From: Hyphomicrobiales bacterium
GTDB taxonomy: Bacteria > Pseudomonadota > Alphaproteobacteria > Rhizobiales > Rhizobiaceae
Assembly: GCA_900472175.1 (NCBI GenBank)
Contig: UCHD01000010.1
Coordinates: 1 to 64,000 of the forward strand
DNA length: 64,000 nucleotides
Reading direction: 5' to 3'
The first letter of the stretch is position 1; every line of letters starts with the position of its first letter. The position numbers and the translations under genes were made by a program. Shown piece by piece: positions 9,111-17,548 of this stretch. The notes under the pieces were generated by a model. The model saw nothing but the letters and a program-made list of their open reading frames with translations, made no database searches and was not told where the DNA came from.

Positions 9111-9151
9111 TGCTCTAGAGCATGATCCCGAAAAATTGAAGTGGTTTTCGG
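9111..9151. repeat. Fragment of rhizobial dispersed palindrome (GAGCATGATCCCGAAAA type)
   Basis: The stretch TCTAGAGCATGATCCCGAAA (9114-9133), followed by GTGGTTTTCGG, matches from memory a short intergenic palindrome that occurs in many copies in Rhizobiaceae genomes. Here only one arm and the loop region seem intact. It lies between the divergent dapD and LOG genes. Confidence 0.6.
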
Positions 9152-9282
9152 TTGCAGTCGGGGCTGGATGAAGGTGTATGTCCCGGAATGAGCACGGGTG
9201 ATTTGATCCGTAGCGACCAGGATGTTGAAAGGAGCATCCGGCAGCGATGATTTGCAGCCGGTTTGCGGCAGGAAAGTTTGAC

Positions 9283-10182
9283 ATGGCAAGAATGAAGAAG
9301 CGGAATCTGCGGCGCAAGGATGGGGTCTGGGATCCCCTGGTCGATAGCCAGCAGACGCGCCAGCGCGCGGCGGGCGTTCCACAGACACCGCAATCAATGT
9401 CACCCTCCTACAGGCTCGCCTATACGGACGATGATTTCCTCGCCCGGGAAGAACTGCGCCCTGTGCGGCTGCAACTTGAATTGCTGAAGCCTGAAATGAT
9501 CATGGCCGAACGCGGCATCAATTCGACAGTGGTAATGTTCGGCGGCGCCCGTATTCCGGAGCCCGGCGGTGACGCCTGGGCAGCAAAGAACGAGACCCAG
9601 CGGAAAAACCTGACCGCTGCATCGGTCTACTACGAGGAGGCGCGCAAATTCGCACGGCTCTGCTCGCTGCATTCCGCCCAGTCCGGCTACAAGGAATATG
9701 TGGTGACCACAGGCGGCGGCCCGGGCGTGATGGAAGCCGGCAACCGTGGCGCCGACGATATCGGCGCGCCGTCGATCGGGTTGAACATCGTGCTTCCGCA
9801 CGAACAGGCGCCAAATCAATATGTGACACCGGACCTGTCATTCAATTTCCATTACTTCGCCATCCGCAAGATGCATTTTCTCGTGCGTGCCAAGGCTGTC
9901 ACGGTTTTTCCGGGTGGCTTCGGCACGTTCGATGAGCTGTTCGAGACGATCACGCTGATGCAGACGGGCCGCATGGCACTGGTGCCGCTGATCCTGTTTG
10001 GCGAAAAATTCTGGCGCAGCGTCATCAATTTCGAGGCGCTGGCCGATTTCGGCACCATCGCGCCCAACGATCTCGATCTCGTTCAGTTCGTCGAAACGGC
10101 AGAGGAAGCCTGGGAGATCATCTCGAAATTCTACGAGACGGTCGATCCCGCGACGGTGCCGGTGGCTTCCGGCGCGCGGTAA
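9283..10182 (+). CDS. LOG-family protein (TIGR00730), putative nucleotide phosphoribohydrolase
   Basis: 299 residues with a Rossmann-like lysine-decarboxylase-lookalike domain in the C-terminal 220. The family signature PGGxGTxxE appears as PGGFGTFDELFE, and GGGPGVMEAGNRGA forms the phosphate loop. Family members hydrolyse cytokinin riboside monophosphates or other nucleoside monophosphates. The longer N-terminal part (about 1-75, basic) is typical of the larger bacterial subgroup with unclear substrate. ATG at 9283 has AGGAAAG seven bases upstream; an in-frame ATG at 9247 has none. Confidence 0.85.
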   Translation: MARMKKRNLRRKDGVWDPLVDSQQTRQRAAGVPQTPQSMSPSYRLAYTDDDFLAREELRPVRLQLELLKPEMIMAERGINSTVVMFGGARIPEPGGDAWAAKNETQRKNLTAASVYYEEARKFARLCSLHSAQSGYKEYVVTTGGGPGVMEAGNRGADDIGAPSIGLNIVLPHEQAPNQYVTPDLSFNFHYFAIRKMHFLVRAKAVTVFPGGFGTFDELFETITLMQTGRMALVPLILFGEKFWRSVINFEALADFGTIAPNDLDLVQFVETAEEAWEIISKFYETVDPATVPVASGAR

Positions 10183-10269
10183 AGCGATCGCGATCCTGTC
10201 TTCTCCAGTCGGCCACAACCGGCGTTGTGTCGCAGTGACAGCGCGCCGCGGCTGTGGCAATGAGCCGTT

Positions 10270-10674
10270 ATGAAAACCCTGCGGCTTGTCTTGAGAGATA
10301 GAGTGTCGGCCAGCGCGATTGCTGTGCTGTTCGCTGCCATGCTGTTGATGCAGGGGCTTCTCTCCGGCGTTGCGCATGGATCGATGGCAAGTGCTGCCGT
10401 CGATCCTTTCAACATCCTTTGCATCGCGCATGAGGACGGGCCGCAGCAGACTTTGCCTGACGGTGGGCCTGCAAAGGCCGCGCACGATCTGTGCGCCACG
10501 CTGTGTCAGCTTGCTGCAGGCTATACGCCTGTTTTGCCCAGCCGTTCGATCGACATCGCAACGCCTGTTCTTCGCGCCGCGGCTGAAATCTATGTCGCCG
10601 CAAAGCCAACTCCGCGTGTTGTCTTACGCAGCCTCTTCGCCGAGGCGAGAGCACCGCCATCCTTCTCCGCATGA
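10270..10674 (+). CDS. DUF2946-like small exported/membrane protein
   Basis: 134 residues. One hydrophobic helix (about 16-36, ASAIAVLFAAMLLMQGLLSG) works as a signal or anchor. The remaining part is outside the cytoplasm, with cysteines in ILCIAHEDG and LCATLCQLAAG, and the C-terminus ends in ARAPPSFSA. The RAPP-type end and the size match DUF2946 proteins, often found beside copper or siderophore uptake genes. It sits 63 bases before the PepSY protein, in the same direction, supporting a metal-related role, though none is proven. The ribosome site is weak. Confidence 0.65.
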   Translation: MKTLRLVLRDRVSASAIAVLFAAMLLMQGLLSGVAHGSMASAAVDPFNILCIAHEDGPQQTLPDGGPAKAAHDLCATLCQLAAGYTPVLPSRSIDIATPVLRAAAEIYVAAKPTPRVVLRSLFAEARAPPSFSA

Positions 10675-10737
10675 CATCTTGAAACCCGGCCGCGCGTGAG
10701 GCGGCGGCCGCTATCTAAGCTCATCTGGAGAAACCCC

Positions 10738-12111
10738 ATGTCCGATTTCACCATCGGCCGCGCGGACGCAGCTGTTGCGGTGCGTTCGCCGTCCGATCTT
10801 TACCGCGCCGTCTGGCGCTGGCATTTCTATGCAGGCCTGCTGGTTCTGCCCTTTCTGATCACGCTGGCGGTCACCGGCGCGCTCTACCTGTTCCGCGACG
10901 AGATCGATGGTCTCGTCTATGCGGACCTGAAGCGGGTCGAGGTTCAGGAAAATTCCGCCACGGCCGCCCCCTCAGTGATGGTCGCGGCGGCACTGGCCGC
11001 CTATCCCGGCACGGCGATCAAATATACCGATCCGCCATCTTCGACAGATTCCGTCGAGATCACCGTCAGCACGCCTGCTGCCGGCCGGATGGCGGTTTAC
11101 GTCAATCCCTATGACGGAAAGGTACTGGGCGCGTTGCCTGATCGCGGTACCATCATGTGGACCATCCGCAGCCTGCACAGCCTGAAGTATTTCGGCTCTT
11201 TCGCGCGGACACTGATCGAGATCGCGGCGGGGTGGTCGATACTTCTGGTCGCCACCGGCATCTATCTCTGGTGGCCGCGCACCCAGACAGGCGGGGTTGT
11301 GAGCGTACGCGGCACGCCGAAACGGCGGGTATTCTGGCGCGACACCCATGCGGTCAGCGGCATCTTCGTCGGCTTCTTCATTGTCTTCCTCGCCGTGACC
11401 GGCATGCCGTGGTCCGGCGTCTGGGGCGAGAAGGTCAACGAATGGGCGAACGGCAGCAATTTCGGCTATCCGGCCGGCGTACGCACCGCGGTGCCGATGT
11501 CCGGTGAACATCTCGATCATATCGCCAAGACGACGTGGTCGCTGGAACAGGCACAGGTGCCGCAATCGACGGGACAAGGTGCCGTGCCGATCACGCTCGA
11601 TCAGGCCGTCGCCACGTTTGACAGGCTCGGTCTGCATCATGGCTATGCCGTCAACATTCCGGCGAAACCGCAAGGCGTCTATACCGGCTCCGTCTATCCC
11701 GACGATGTTTCGCAGCAGCGCGTCGTGCATCTTGATCAGTATAGTGGCAAGCCGCTGATCGACATGAGCTATGCCGATTACGGCCCGCTCGGCAGGGCGC
11801 TGGAATGGGGGATCAATGTCCATATGGGGCAGGAATTCGGGCTCATCAACCAACTCGTGCTGCTCCTGGCATGCATTACCATCGTGCTTCTGGCAGTTTC
11901 GGCTGGAGTGATGTGGTGGAAGCGCCGGCCGAAGGGCTCGCTCGGCGTGCCGCCGATGCCCTCGGACAGAAGGGTGTTTCGCGGCTTGATCGGGCTGCTC
12001 GCGATCGGCGGCATTCTCTTTCCGCTGGTGGGGATCTCGCTGGTGGTGATGCTGGTGCTGGATTGGAGCTACCCGCTCTTCCGGCGTGCCATCCGGTTTG
12101 CGCCGCAATAA
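10738..12111 (+). CDS. PepSY-associated transmembrane (PepSY_TM) protein
   Basis: 457 residues. Four hydrophobic helices are visible: FLITLAVTGALYLF near 45, ILLVATGIYLWWPR near 175, a segment near 210 ending in VTGMPWSGVWG, and a C-terminal pair (VLLLACITIVLLAVSAGVMWW and a last one near 430). The opening RAVWRWHFYAGLLVLPF and histidines near the helices are typical of the group related to iron or siderophore reductases of the inner membrane. It probably transfers electrons to, or handles, imported metal chelates. ATG at 10738 has GGAG seven bases upstream. No TonB-dependent receptor is adjacent, which is unusual for this pairing. Confidence 0.85.
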   Translation: MSDFTIGRADAAVAVRSPSDLYRAVWRWHFYAGLLVLPFLITLAVTGALYLFRDEIDGLVYADLKRVEVQENSATAAPSVMVAAALAAYPGTAIKYTDPPSSTDSVEITVSTPAAGRMAVYVNPYDGKVLGALPDRGTIMWTIRSLHSLKYFGSFARTLIEIAAGWSILLVATGIYLWWPRTQTGGVVSVRGTPKRRVFWRDTHAVSGIFVGFFIVFLAVTGMPWSGVWGEKVNEWANGSNFGYPAGVRTAVPMSGEHLDHIAKTTWSLEQAQVPQSTGQGAVPITLDQAVATFDRLGLHHGYAVNIPAKPQGVYTGSVYPDDVSQQRVVHLDQYSGKPLIDMSYADYGPLGRALEWGINVHMGQEFGLINQLVLLLACITIVLLAVSAGVMWWKRRPKGSLGVPPMPSDRRVFRGLIGLLAIGGILFPLVGISLVVMLVLDWSYPLFRRAIRFAPQ

Positions 12112-12128
12112 AAGGTTGCTGCAAGCTG

Positions 12129-12160
12129 ATGACCCCGGCCAATGGGTTGGCCGGGGTCAT
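12129..12160. terminator. Bidirectional hairpin between PepSY and EF-hand genes
   Basis: ATGACCCCGGCCAA (12129-12142), a TGGG loop and the exact complement (12147-12160) give a 14-pair stem between convergent genes whose stops lie at 12111 and 12165. Strong stem, poor T run. Confidence 0.75.
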
Positions 12161-12164
12161 GCAA

Positions 12165-12692
12165 TCAGATTTTCTTGGTCTTGGTGAAATCCGAGGCGTC
12201 GATGACGCCGTCGCCATTGGTGTCGCGGCGCTTGAACATTGCGTCCGCCCGCGCCGTCACTTCGGTCAGGCTGAGCGAACCGTTCTTGTCGGTGTCGGTG
12301 CGCTTGAAACCCTTGTGCCGCATACCGGGCAGCATGGTAGGACGCATTTCCTTAAGCTTTTCCATGGCCGCCGTCTTTTCGTCGCCGGTCTTGTCCTTGG
12401 CGGCCCGCCATTCCTTGCGGGCCTCGCGGAAGGCCGTGCGCTTGGCCTTGATCTCGTCACGGGTAACCTGGCCATTGCCATCGGCATCGAACGCCTTGAA
12501 GGCTTCGGCGGTTTTCGCGTTGATCTCGTCCAGGGAGACCTTTTTGTCGCCATTGGTATCGAAGCGCTTGATCATCCATTCGGCCCGCTGCTCCGGCGTC
12601 GGCTTTTGCCGGGCGGCGAAGGTGGGGGCGACGAAGCCGGTCAGGGCGATGCTGGCAGCGACCGCGCCGAGGATTAGAGTGTTCTTCCGCAT
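12165..12692 (-). CDS. Exported EF-hand calcium-binding protein
   Basis: 175 residues. A signal peptide (about 1-26) ends near TFAARQ, so the protein is probably periplasmic. Four canonical 12-residue loops follow: DTNGDKKVSLDE, DADGNGQVTRDE, DTDKNGSLSLTE and DTNGDGVIDASD. The last loop has Asp instead of Glu at position 12, which may weaken calcium selectivity. A lysine-rich linker separates loops 2 and 3. Such proteins are common in rhizobia and may buffer or sense calcium outside the membrane; role unknown. ATG at 12692 follows AAAGGA; an ATG at 12737 would precede the signal peptide with polar residues and is less likely. Confidence 0.88.
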   Translation of the reverse strand: MRKNTLILGAVAASIALTGFVAPTFAARQKPTPEQRAEWMIKRFDTNGDKKVSLDEINAKTAEAFKAFDADGNGQVTRDEIKAKRTAFREARKEWRAAKDKTGDEKTAAMEKLKEMRPTMLPGMRHKGFKRTDTDKNGSLSLTEVTARADAMFKRRDTNGDGVIDASDFTKTKKI

Positions 12693-12778
12693 GTCAAAGT
12701 CCTTTCCATGAGCAGGTTCATGGGAAAAGATAGACATCCCGGCGGATAGGGCCAGTTAAAGTTTTGTAATGTAAGTCA

Positions 12779-12807
12779 TTGACGGAAAACGGGTTTTTCC
12801 GTGTCAA
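12779..12807 (-). terminator. Hairpin downstream of pyrimidine 5'-nucleotidase gene
   Basis: ACGGAAAA (12782-12789), a five-base loop and TTTTCCGT (12795-12802) form an eight-pair stem, flanked by TTGA/TCAA. It begins about 25 bases after the stop of the minus-strand gene at 12830 and precedes the EF-hand gene. Terminator is the likeliest reading. Confidence 0.45.
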
Positions 12808-12829
12808 AATTGTGTTCCGATGGCCGGTC

Positions 12830-13543
12830 TCAGCCTTCGGACAAAATCCGGTTGAGGAAGCTGGTCAAGTCTTCTGTGACGTAATCGACCTGCGCGGACC
12901 CATCCTCCGTCTTTTCCCAGGATTCGGCAAACTCGTATTCGAAATTGCGCGGCACCAGGAGAACCGTCTTCATGCCGAGCGTCTTCGGCACGATCAGGTT
13001 GCGCGGCAGGTCCTCGAACATGGCGGCGTGCCTGGTATCGACCCGGTGCAGGCTCATGAACTTGTGATAGGTATCGCCGGCGGGCTTCGGCACGTATTCG
13101 GCAGCGACGATGTCGAAGATATCGTCGAAATGATCGAGGATACCAAGAGCGCGGGCCGTCATCTCAGCGTGCTTGACGCTGCCATTGGTGAAGATGAACT
13201 TGCGGCCCGGCAGCGCCTTGATCGCCTCGCCGAGCGCCGGATCGGCCGGAACGACGGAATAGTCGATCGCATGCGCCTTTTGCAGGAAATCGTTGGGGTC
13301 GATGCCGTGATGGATCATCAGCCCCTGCAGCGTGGTGCCGTGATCGCGGTAATATTCCTTCTGCAGCGCCTTGGCCGAAACCGGATCCAGCGTCAAAAGC
13401 GCCGCGACATACGCCGTCATGTTGCGGTCGATCTGCGAGAACAGATTGACGTGATGCGGATAAAGCGTGTTGTCGAGATCGAACACCCAGTCGGTGACAT
13501 GGGCGAAATCGGCTTGGGTCGGCAGGCGGTCGAGCTGTGTCAT
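12830..13543 (-). CDS. HAD-superfamily pyrimidine 5'-nucleotidase
   Basis: 237 residues of the haloacid dehalogenase fold, type I with a helical cap. Motif I is VFDLDNTLYPH (nucleophile and acid-base aspartates), motif II is FIFTNGS and motif III/IV lies around PKTLGMKTVLL with MFEDLPRN. The family (SDT1/PHM8-like) dephosphorylates pyrimidine or other nucleoside monophosphates. In rhizobia a gene of this type lies between argB and dapD, which fits here although extra genes are inserted. Start MTQLDRLP at 13543; the open frame extends to 13672 without a better start. Confidence 0.88.
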   Translation of the reverse strand: MTQLDRLPTQADFAHVTDWVFDLDNTLYPHHVNLFSQIDRNMTAYVAALLTLDPVSAKALQKEYYRDHGTTLQGLMIHHGIDPNDFLQKAHAIDYSVVPADPALGEAIKALPGRKFIFTNGSVKHAEMTARALGILDHFDDIFDIVAAEYVPKPAGDTYHKFMSLHRVDTRHAAMFEDLPRNLIVPKTLGMKTVLLVPRNFEYEFAESWEKTEDGSAQVDYVTEDLTSFLNRILSEG

Positions 13544-13598
13544 TTGCGCGTTATGCCATGGGTCGCGGCGGACGCAAATGGGAAATGTGCCACTCTGT

Positions 13599-14324
13599 TC
13601 ATGCCGCCCGGACGATGACGATGATTTCCTCGGAAACGGCCTCGTCGAACGGTTCCGACAGCCAGCCGCCATAGACGGCTTCTGCCCGCAGGCCGGATGT
13701 GGTCAGATGGTCTTCGATCTCGGTTCGCGACAGGAAGAGCAGTTCGCTGGACGAAATGAGCGTACGGCCGGGCAGTTCATAGTGGGTGTCGAACGCAATG
13801 CGCCTGTTGGCCATGCGCGAAACCCGGCGTGACTGGCGGACGGAGTGTCCTTCGGCCGCAAGGTCGGCATCCCGGTTCCAGCGGGCGGGCCAGTCGATTG
13901 CCGGGTTGCGGCTCTCGAAGGCGATCAGGCCGCCCGGCGCAAGGTGCCGGCGCATCGTTGCCAGCACGGCGAGCACGTCGCTGTCTTCGAGAAAGACCTG
14001 GAAGGCGTGACCGGTCATGATGATCAGGTCGAACCGTTCCGGCGAGCGGAAATGCTGGGCTGCGGCCTGCACCCAATCGATCCGGTCGCCGTTGGGCTTT
14101 TGCCGGGCGATATCGAGCATGGCTCTGGCAGGGTCTACGCCGGTGACCACATGGCCAAGCGCGGCATAGGCGTCGCAGAGCAGCCCGGTCCCGCAGCCGA
14201 GATCGAGGACCCGCTGCGGCGCCTTGCCGGCCAGCGCCAGATAGAAATCCCGGTCGAGCGACCAGCCGCTGTCGAGATCGTAAAGTTCCGCCAGCGATGG
14301 CTCTTCATAGTGCAGATCTGGCAT
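13599..14324 (-). CDS. Class I SAM-dependent methyltransferase
   Basis: 241 residues of the seven-strand methyltransferase fold. Motif I is VLDLGCGTGLLCDAYA (SAM glycine loop), followed by VTGVDPARAML with the acidic ribose-binding Asp, and the post-motif FDLIIMTGHAFQVFLED. LAPGGLIAFESRNP marks motif III. No substrate domain is recognisable, so the substrate (small molecule, protein or other) cannot be named. It lies 55 bases upstream of the nucleotidase on the same strand and may be transcribed with it. Divergent from the EamA gene at 14508. Confidence 0.85.
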   Translation of the reverse strand: MPDLHYEEPSLAELYDLDSGWSLDRDFYLALAGKAPQRVLDLGCGTGLLCDAYAALGHVVTGVDPARAMLDIARQKPNGDRIDWVQAAAQHFRSPERFDLIIMTGHAFQVFLEDSDVLAVLATMRRHLAPGGLIAFESRNPAIDWPARWNRDADLAAEGHSVRQSRRVSRMANRRIAFDTHYELPGRTLISSSELLFLSRTEIEDHLTTSGLRAEAVYGGWLSEPFDEAVSEEIIVIVRAA

Positions 14325-14507
14325 CCGGCGTCCCTGGTCTGAATTGCGCTGACGCTACCCAACCGCATGCGCCGTGCAAGGGTGGAGGTCCGTGACCTGA
14401 GACTTGCTGCGAAAACGCCAGCGGTCTTGTTGCCTAAAGGCGACAATGGCCCGGTTGCGCGATGCGCGGTGATGGATTCCGGCCGCCGGGCATGCTAGCC
14501 CGCACAC

Positions 14508-15422
14508 ATGCAAACCTGGATCGTCATCACCATCGCGGCTGCCTTCCTGCAGAACATCCGCTCCGCCATGCAAAAACACCTGAAGGGCGTGATGGGCACG
14601 ACCGGGGCGACCTTCGTGCGCTTCGGTTACGGCGTGCCGTTCGCGCTGATCTACCTCGCCATTCTCTGGCGCGGGTTCGACCGGCCGCTGCCGGTTCCGG
14701 ATGCGCATTTCTTCCTTTGGGCGGTGATCGGCGGCCTGTCGCAGATCGCCGCGACCTTTCTGCTCGTGCATCTGTTTTCCTTCCGCAATTTTGCCGTCGG
14801 AACCGCCTATTCCCGCACGGAACCGGCACAGGCGGCGCTGTTTGCGCTGATCTTTCTCGGCGAGGCGGCAAGCCGGGGGACGCTGGTTGCGATCGCGATT
14901 TCCGTCGTCGGCGTGATGATCATTTCGGTGGCGCGCACGCCGCTCAGCGTCACATCGCTGGTGACGTCGGTGTTTACCCGCACAGCTGGAATCGGCCTTC
15001 TGTCCGGCACGTTCTTCGGCCTGTCGGCAGTGTCTTACCGGTCTGCATCGCTGGCGCTGGCGCCGAGCCTGCCCGCGCCGGATTTCGTCATGCAGGCGAG
15101 TTTTACACTCGGTTTCGTCATCCTGCTGCAGACCGTGACGATGCTGGTCTGGATACTGATCCGCGAGCCGGACGAGTTGAAACGGGTGGTCAAGGCCTGG
15201 CGGCCGGGCCTGCTGGTCGGCTTTGCCGGCGCGTCCGCATCGTTCGGCTGGTTCATGGCGATGACGCTGCAGCAGGCGGCGATCGTCAAGGTGGTGGCGC
15301 AGGTGGAAATGCTGTTCACCTTTGCCTCCGCCGTCTTCATCTTCCGCGAGTGGATCAACAAGCTGGAAGTCCTCGGCTGCCTGCTGATCGTGCTCGGCGT
15401 GGTGATGCTGCTGGTTCTTTAA
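14508..15422 (+). CDS. EamA/DMT-family transporter
   Basis: 304 residues and about ten hydrophobic helices, again two EamA halves. The first half ends with YSRTEPAQAALFALIFLGE, where a positively charged re-entrant strip is followed by the acidic end, and the second ends with EMLFTFASAVFIFREWIN. A drug/metabolite exporter, substrate unknown. No ribosome site is obvious before the ATG at 14508. The next gene (Ada) starts about 40 bases after the stop in the same direction, so both could be co-transcribed. Confidence 0.85.
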   Translation: MQTWIVITIAAAFLQNIRSAMQKHLKGVMGTTGATFVRFGYGVPFALIYLAILWRGFDRPLPVPDAHFFLWAVIGGLSQIAATFLLVHLFSFRNFAVGTAYSRTEPAQAALFALIFLGEAASRGTLVAIAISVVGVMIISVARTPLSVTSLVTSVFTRTAGIGLLSGTFFGLSAVSYRSASLALAPSLPAPDFVMQASFTLGFVILLQTVTMLVWILIREPDELKRVVKAWRPGLLVGFAGASASFGWFMAMTLQQAAIVKVVAQVEMLFTFASAVFIFREWINKLEVLGCLLIVLGVVMLLVL

Positions 15423-15463
15423 AAAATACGCGCCCGATTTTCGGCGGCGCTCAGAATCGTCCG

Positions 15464-16558
15464 ATGGTAGAAGGGATCATGCTGTTTGATCTGCCCCCTG
15501 AAGACACCCTTTACGACGCGCTCCTGGCGCGCAGCACCGACTATGAAGGTTCGGCCTTCGTCTGTGTGAAGACCACCGGCATCTTCTGCCGCCTCTCTTG
15601 CCCGGCGCGAAAACCCAGGCGCGAGAACACGATTTTCACCGATTCGATCGGCACCTGCCTGGAGGCGGGTTTCCGGCCCTGCCTGCGCTGCCGTCCACTC
15701 GAAACGGCGGGTGGCAAGGACGCAATCGTCGACGGCCTGATGCAGGCCCTCGACGCCGATCCGGAGCGGCGCTGGACGGAGACCGATCTGATCCGGCGCG
15801 GCTATGATCCGTCGACCGTGCGCCGCGCTTTCAAGCGTCATCTCGGCATCACGTTCCTTGATCTCGCCCGGCACCGCAGGCTGGGTGCCGCAGCGCGGCA
15901 TCTGGCCGAAGGTGGCCGCGTCATCGACGCCCAGATCGAGGCGGGCTACGAATCGCCAAGCGGCTTTCGCGCCGCCTTCGCGCGGCTGATCGGCGGAGCC
16001 CCGGCGATGTCGCAGGGCCGGACGCTGCTCTATGCCGACTGGATGGAAACGCCGCTTGGGCCGATGGTCGCGGTGGCCGACGAGACACGGCTGCATCTCT
16101 TGGAATTTCACGACCGCAAGGGATTGCCGGCCGAGATGGAGAAACTGAAGCGGAACACGCGCTCGTCCGTAGCGCCCGGAAAGACACCGCCGATCGCGCA
16201 GATCGAGACCGAGCTTTCGGATTATTTCGCCGGCAAGCCGGGCGCCTTCAAGACGCCGCTGGCCCTGAACGGAACGGCGTTCGAGCGGCAGGTCTGGGCG
16301 AGACTGCAGGACATTCCGCCGGGCGAGACACGATCCTATGGCGATATTGCGCGCGACGTGGATACGATGAAGGCGGTCCGGGCCGTTGCCAAGGCCAATG
16401 GCGCCAACCAGATTTCGATTGTCATTCCCTGTCATCGCTGCATTGGTACAGATGGCTCGCTGACCGGATATGGCGGCGGCATCTGGCGCAAGCAGTGGCT
16501 TTTGCGGCATGAAGGCAGGATGAGGCCAACGGGATTGTTTTCGGAGGAAAGACGATGA
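15464..16558 (+). CDS. ada: Bifunctional Ada: methylphosphotriester / O6-methylguanine-DNA methyltransferase and regulator
   Basis: About 364 residues with three parts. The N-terminal Ada zinc domain has Cys42 and Cys46 (CRLSC) and Cys-Leu-Arg-Cys in GFRPCLRCRP; Cys42 should accept the methyl group from phosphotriesters. An AraC-type helix-turn-helix lies in the middle (about 95-180). The C-terminal methyltransferase domain has the active-site motif IPCHRCIG and the usual GETRSYGDIA. Ada repairs alkylated DNA and, once methylated, activates alkylation-resistance genes. The start is uncertain: ATG at 15464 or ATG at 15479 (MLFDLPPED); neither has a well-spaced ribosome site. The stop overlaps the next gene by four bases (ATGA). 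Confidence 0.92.
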   Translation: MVEGIMLFDLPPEDTLYDALLARSTDYEGSAFVCVKTTGIFCRLSCPARKPRRENTIFTDSIGTCLEAGFRPCLRCRPLETAGGKDAIVDGLMQALDADPERRWTETDLIRRGYDPSTVRRAFKRHLGITFLDLARHRRLGAAARHLAEGGRVIDAQIEAGYESPSGFRAAFARLIGGAPAMSQGRTLLYADWMETPLGPMVAVADETRLHLLEFHDRKGLPAEMEKLKRNTRSSVAPGKTPPIAQIETELSDYFAGKPGAFKTPLALNGTAFERQVWARLQDIPPGETRSYGDIARDVDTMKAVRAVAKANGANQISIVIPCHRCIGTDGSLTGYGGGIWRKQWLLRHEGRMRPTGLFSEERR

Positions 16559-17322
16559 ACCAGACGGACAAGGCAAAGGCGTTCGCCAACCTGCATCGCA
16601 AGGGCGATCCGGTGGTGCTCTACAACATCTGGGATGCGGGCACGGCCAAGGCTGTGGCGGCATCGGGCGCCAAGGCGCTGGCGACCGGAAGCTGGTCGGT
16701 GGCCGATGCCAACGGTTATGGCGATGGCCAGCAAATCCCGATGCTGCAACTCATCGATATCGCCCGCAGCATTATCGCTGCGACTGATCTACCGGTGTCG
16801 ATCGATTTTGAGGGCGGCTATGCGGAAGACGCTGGGACGACCGCTGAAAATGTCGGCCGGGTGATCGATACCGGCGCTGTCGGCATCAATTTCGAGGATC
16901 AGGTGGTTGGCGGCAGCGGGCTGCATACGGTCGAAGCACAGGCCGCCCGGATCAAGGCGATCCGGGCAAAGGCCGACGAAAAGGGCATTCCCTTCTTCAT
17001 CAATGCCCGTACCGATCTGTTCCTCAAGCTCTCCGATCCTGTCCGGCATGCGCCATTGGTTGACGAGGCAATCGAGAGGGCGGCGGCCTATGCCGACGCT
17101 GGTGCCAGCGGCTTCTTCGTGCCGGGATTATCGAACCCGGACCTGATCGGACGGGTCTGCGAAGCAGTGGCGCTGCCGGTGAATGTGATGATGCGGCCGG
17201 GCATGGAGATAAAGGCGCTGGCGGCGCTGGGCATCGCGCGGATCAGCTATGGGCCGGGCCCGTACCGGGCGATGATCGAATGGCTGAAGGGTGAGGCGGC
17301 AAAGGTATATCAGCAGGGCTGA
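16555..17322 (+). CDS. Isocitrate lyase / PEP mutase-family protein
   Basis: 255 residues of the PEP mutase/isocitrate lyase barrel. Recognisable parts are LYNIWDAGTAKAVAASGAKALATGSWSV split over the start region, PVSIDFEGGYAED with the metal-binding acidic residues, GINFEDQVV and FFINARTDLFL. The family includes 2-methylisocitrate lyases, oxaloacetate decarboxylases and C-C bond hydrolases; this compact 250-residue subgroup is mostly uncharacterised. The short ATGA overlap with ada implies translational coupling, a surprising partner for a DNA-repair gene. The isocitrate lyase catalytic KKCGH motif is absent, so it is not a glyoxylate-cycle isocitrate lyase. Confidence 0.82.
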   Translation: MNQTDKAKAFANLHRKGDPVVLYNIWDAGTAKAVAASGAKALATGSWSVADANGYGDGQQIPMLQLIDIARSIIAATDLPVSIDFEGGYAEDAGTTAENVGRVIDTGAVGINFEDQVVGGSGLHTVEAQAARIKAIRAKADEKGIPFFINARTDLFLKLSDPVRHAPLVDEAIERAAAYADAGASGFFVPGLSNPDLIGRVCEAVALPVNVMMRPGMEIKALAALGIARISYGPGPYRAMIEWLKGEAAKVYQQG

Positions 17323-17381
17323 GGGCTTGGGTTTCCCACCGCTCGCGGGGTTAACGATTCTGGAGCGGCAATCTCACTCTC

Positions 17382-17521
17382 CCGTCATCTTCTCCTCGAG
17401 TTTAACCCAAGGACCTGTGGCGGGGATTCAGTAGCGGCGCATCCGCGCCGCTGGAAGATTTTTTTCACACGACGGATGTCGCGTGGCCGGATTCCTGTGG
17501 CAAGTACAGCAGGAATGACGG
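17382..17521. repeat. Degenerate dispersed intergenic repeat with CCGTCAT/ATGACGG ends
   Basis: The element starts with CCGTCAT (17382-17388) and ends with ATGACGG (17515-17521). Inside are a GAGTTTAACCCAAGGACCTG arm and the inner inverted pair ATTCCTG/CAGGAAT. The wording resembles the long palindromic intergenic elements common in alphaproteobacteria, here decayed in the middle. It fills most of the gap between the convergent PEP-mutase-like gene and argB. Confidence 0.5.
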
Positions 17522-17548
17522 AGGTAGGAAGAACCGTTGCGGCCAGCC

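Noticed and set aside
14462-15463. N-terminal extension of the Ada frame by about 334 codons
   Set aside because: It runs out of frame through the EamA gene, which has clear membrane helices. The Ada domain begins after 15464.
16555-17322. Glyoxylate-cycle isocitrate lyase (aceA)
   Set aside because: Too short and lacking the KKCGH active-site motif; only the barrel family is shared.
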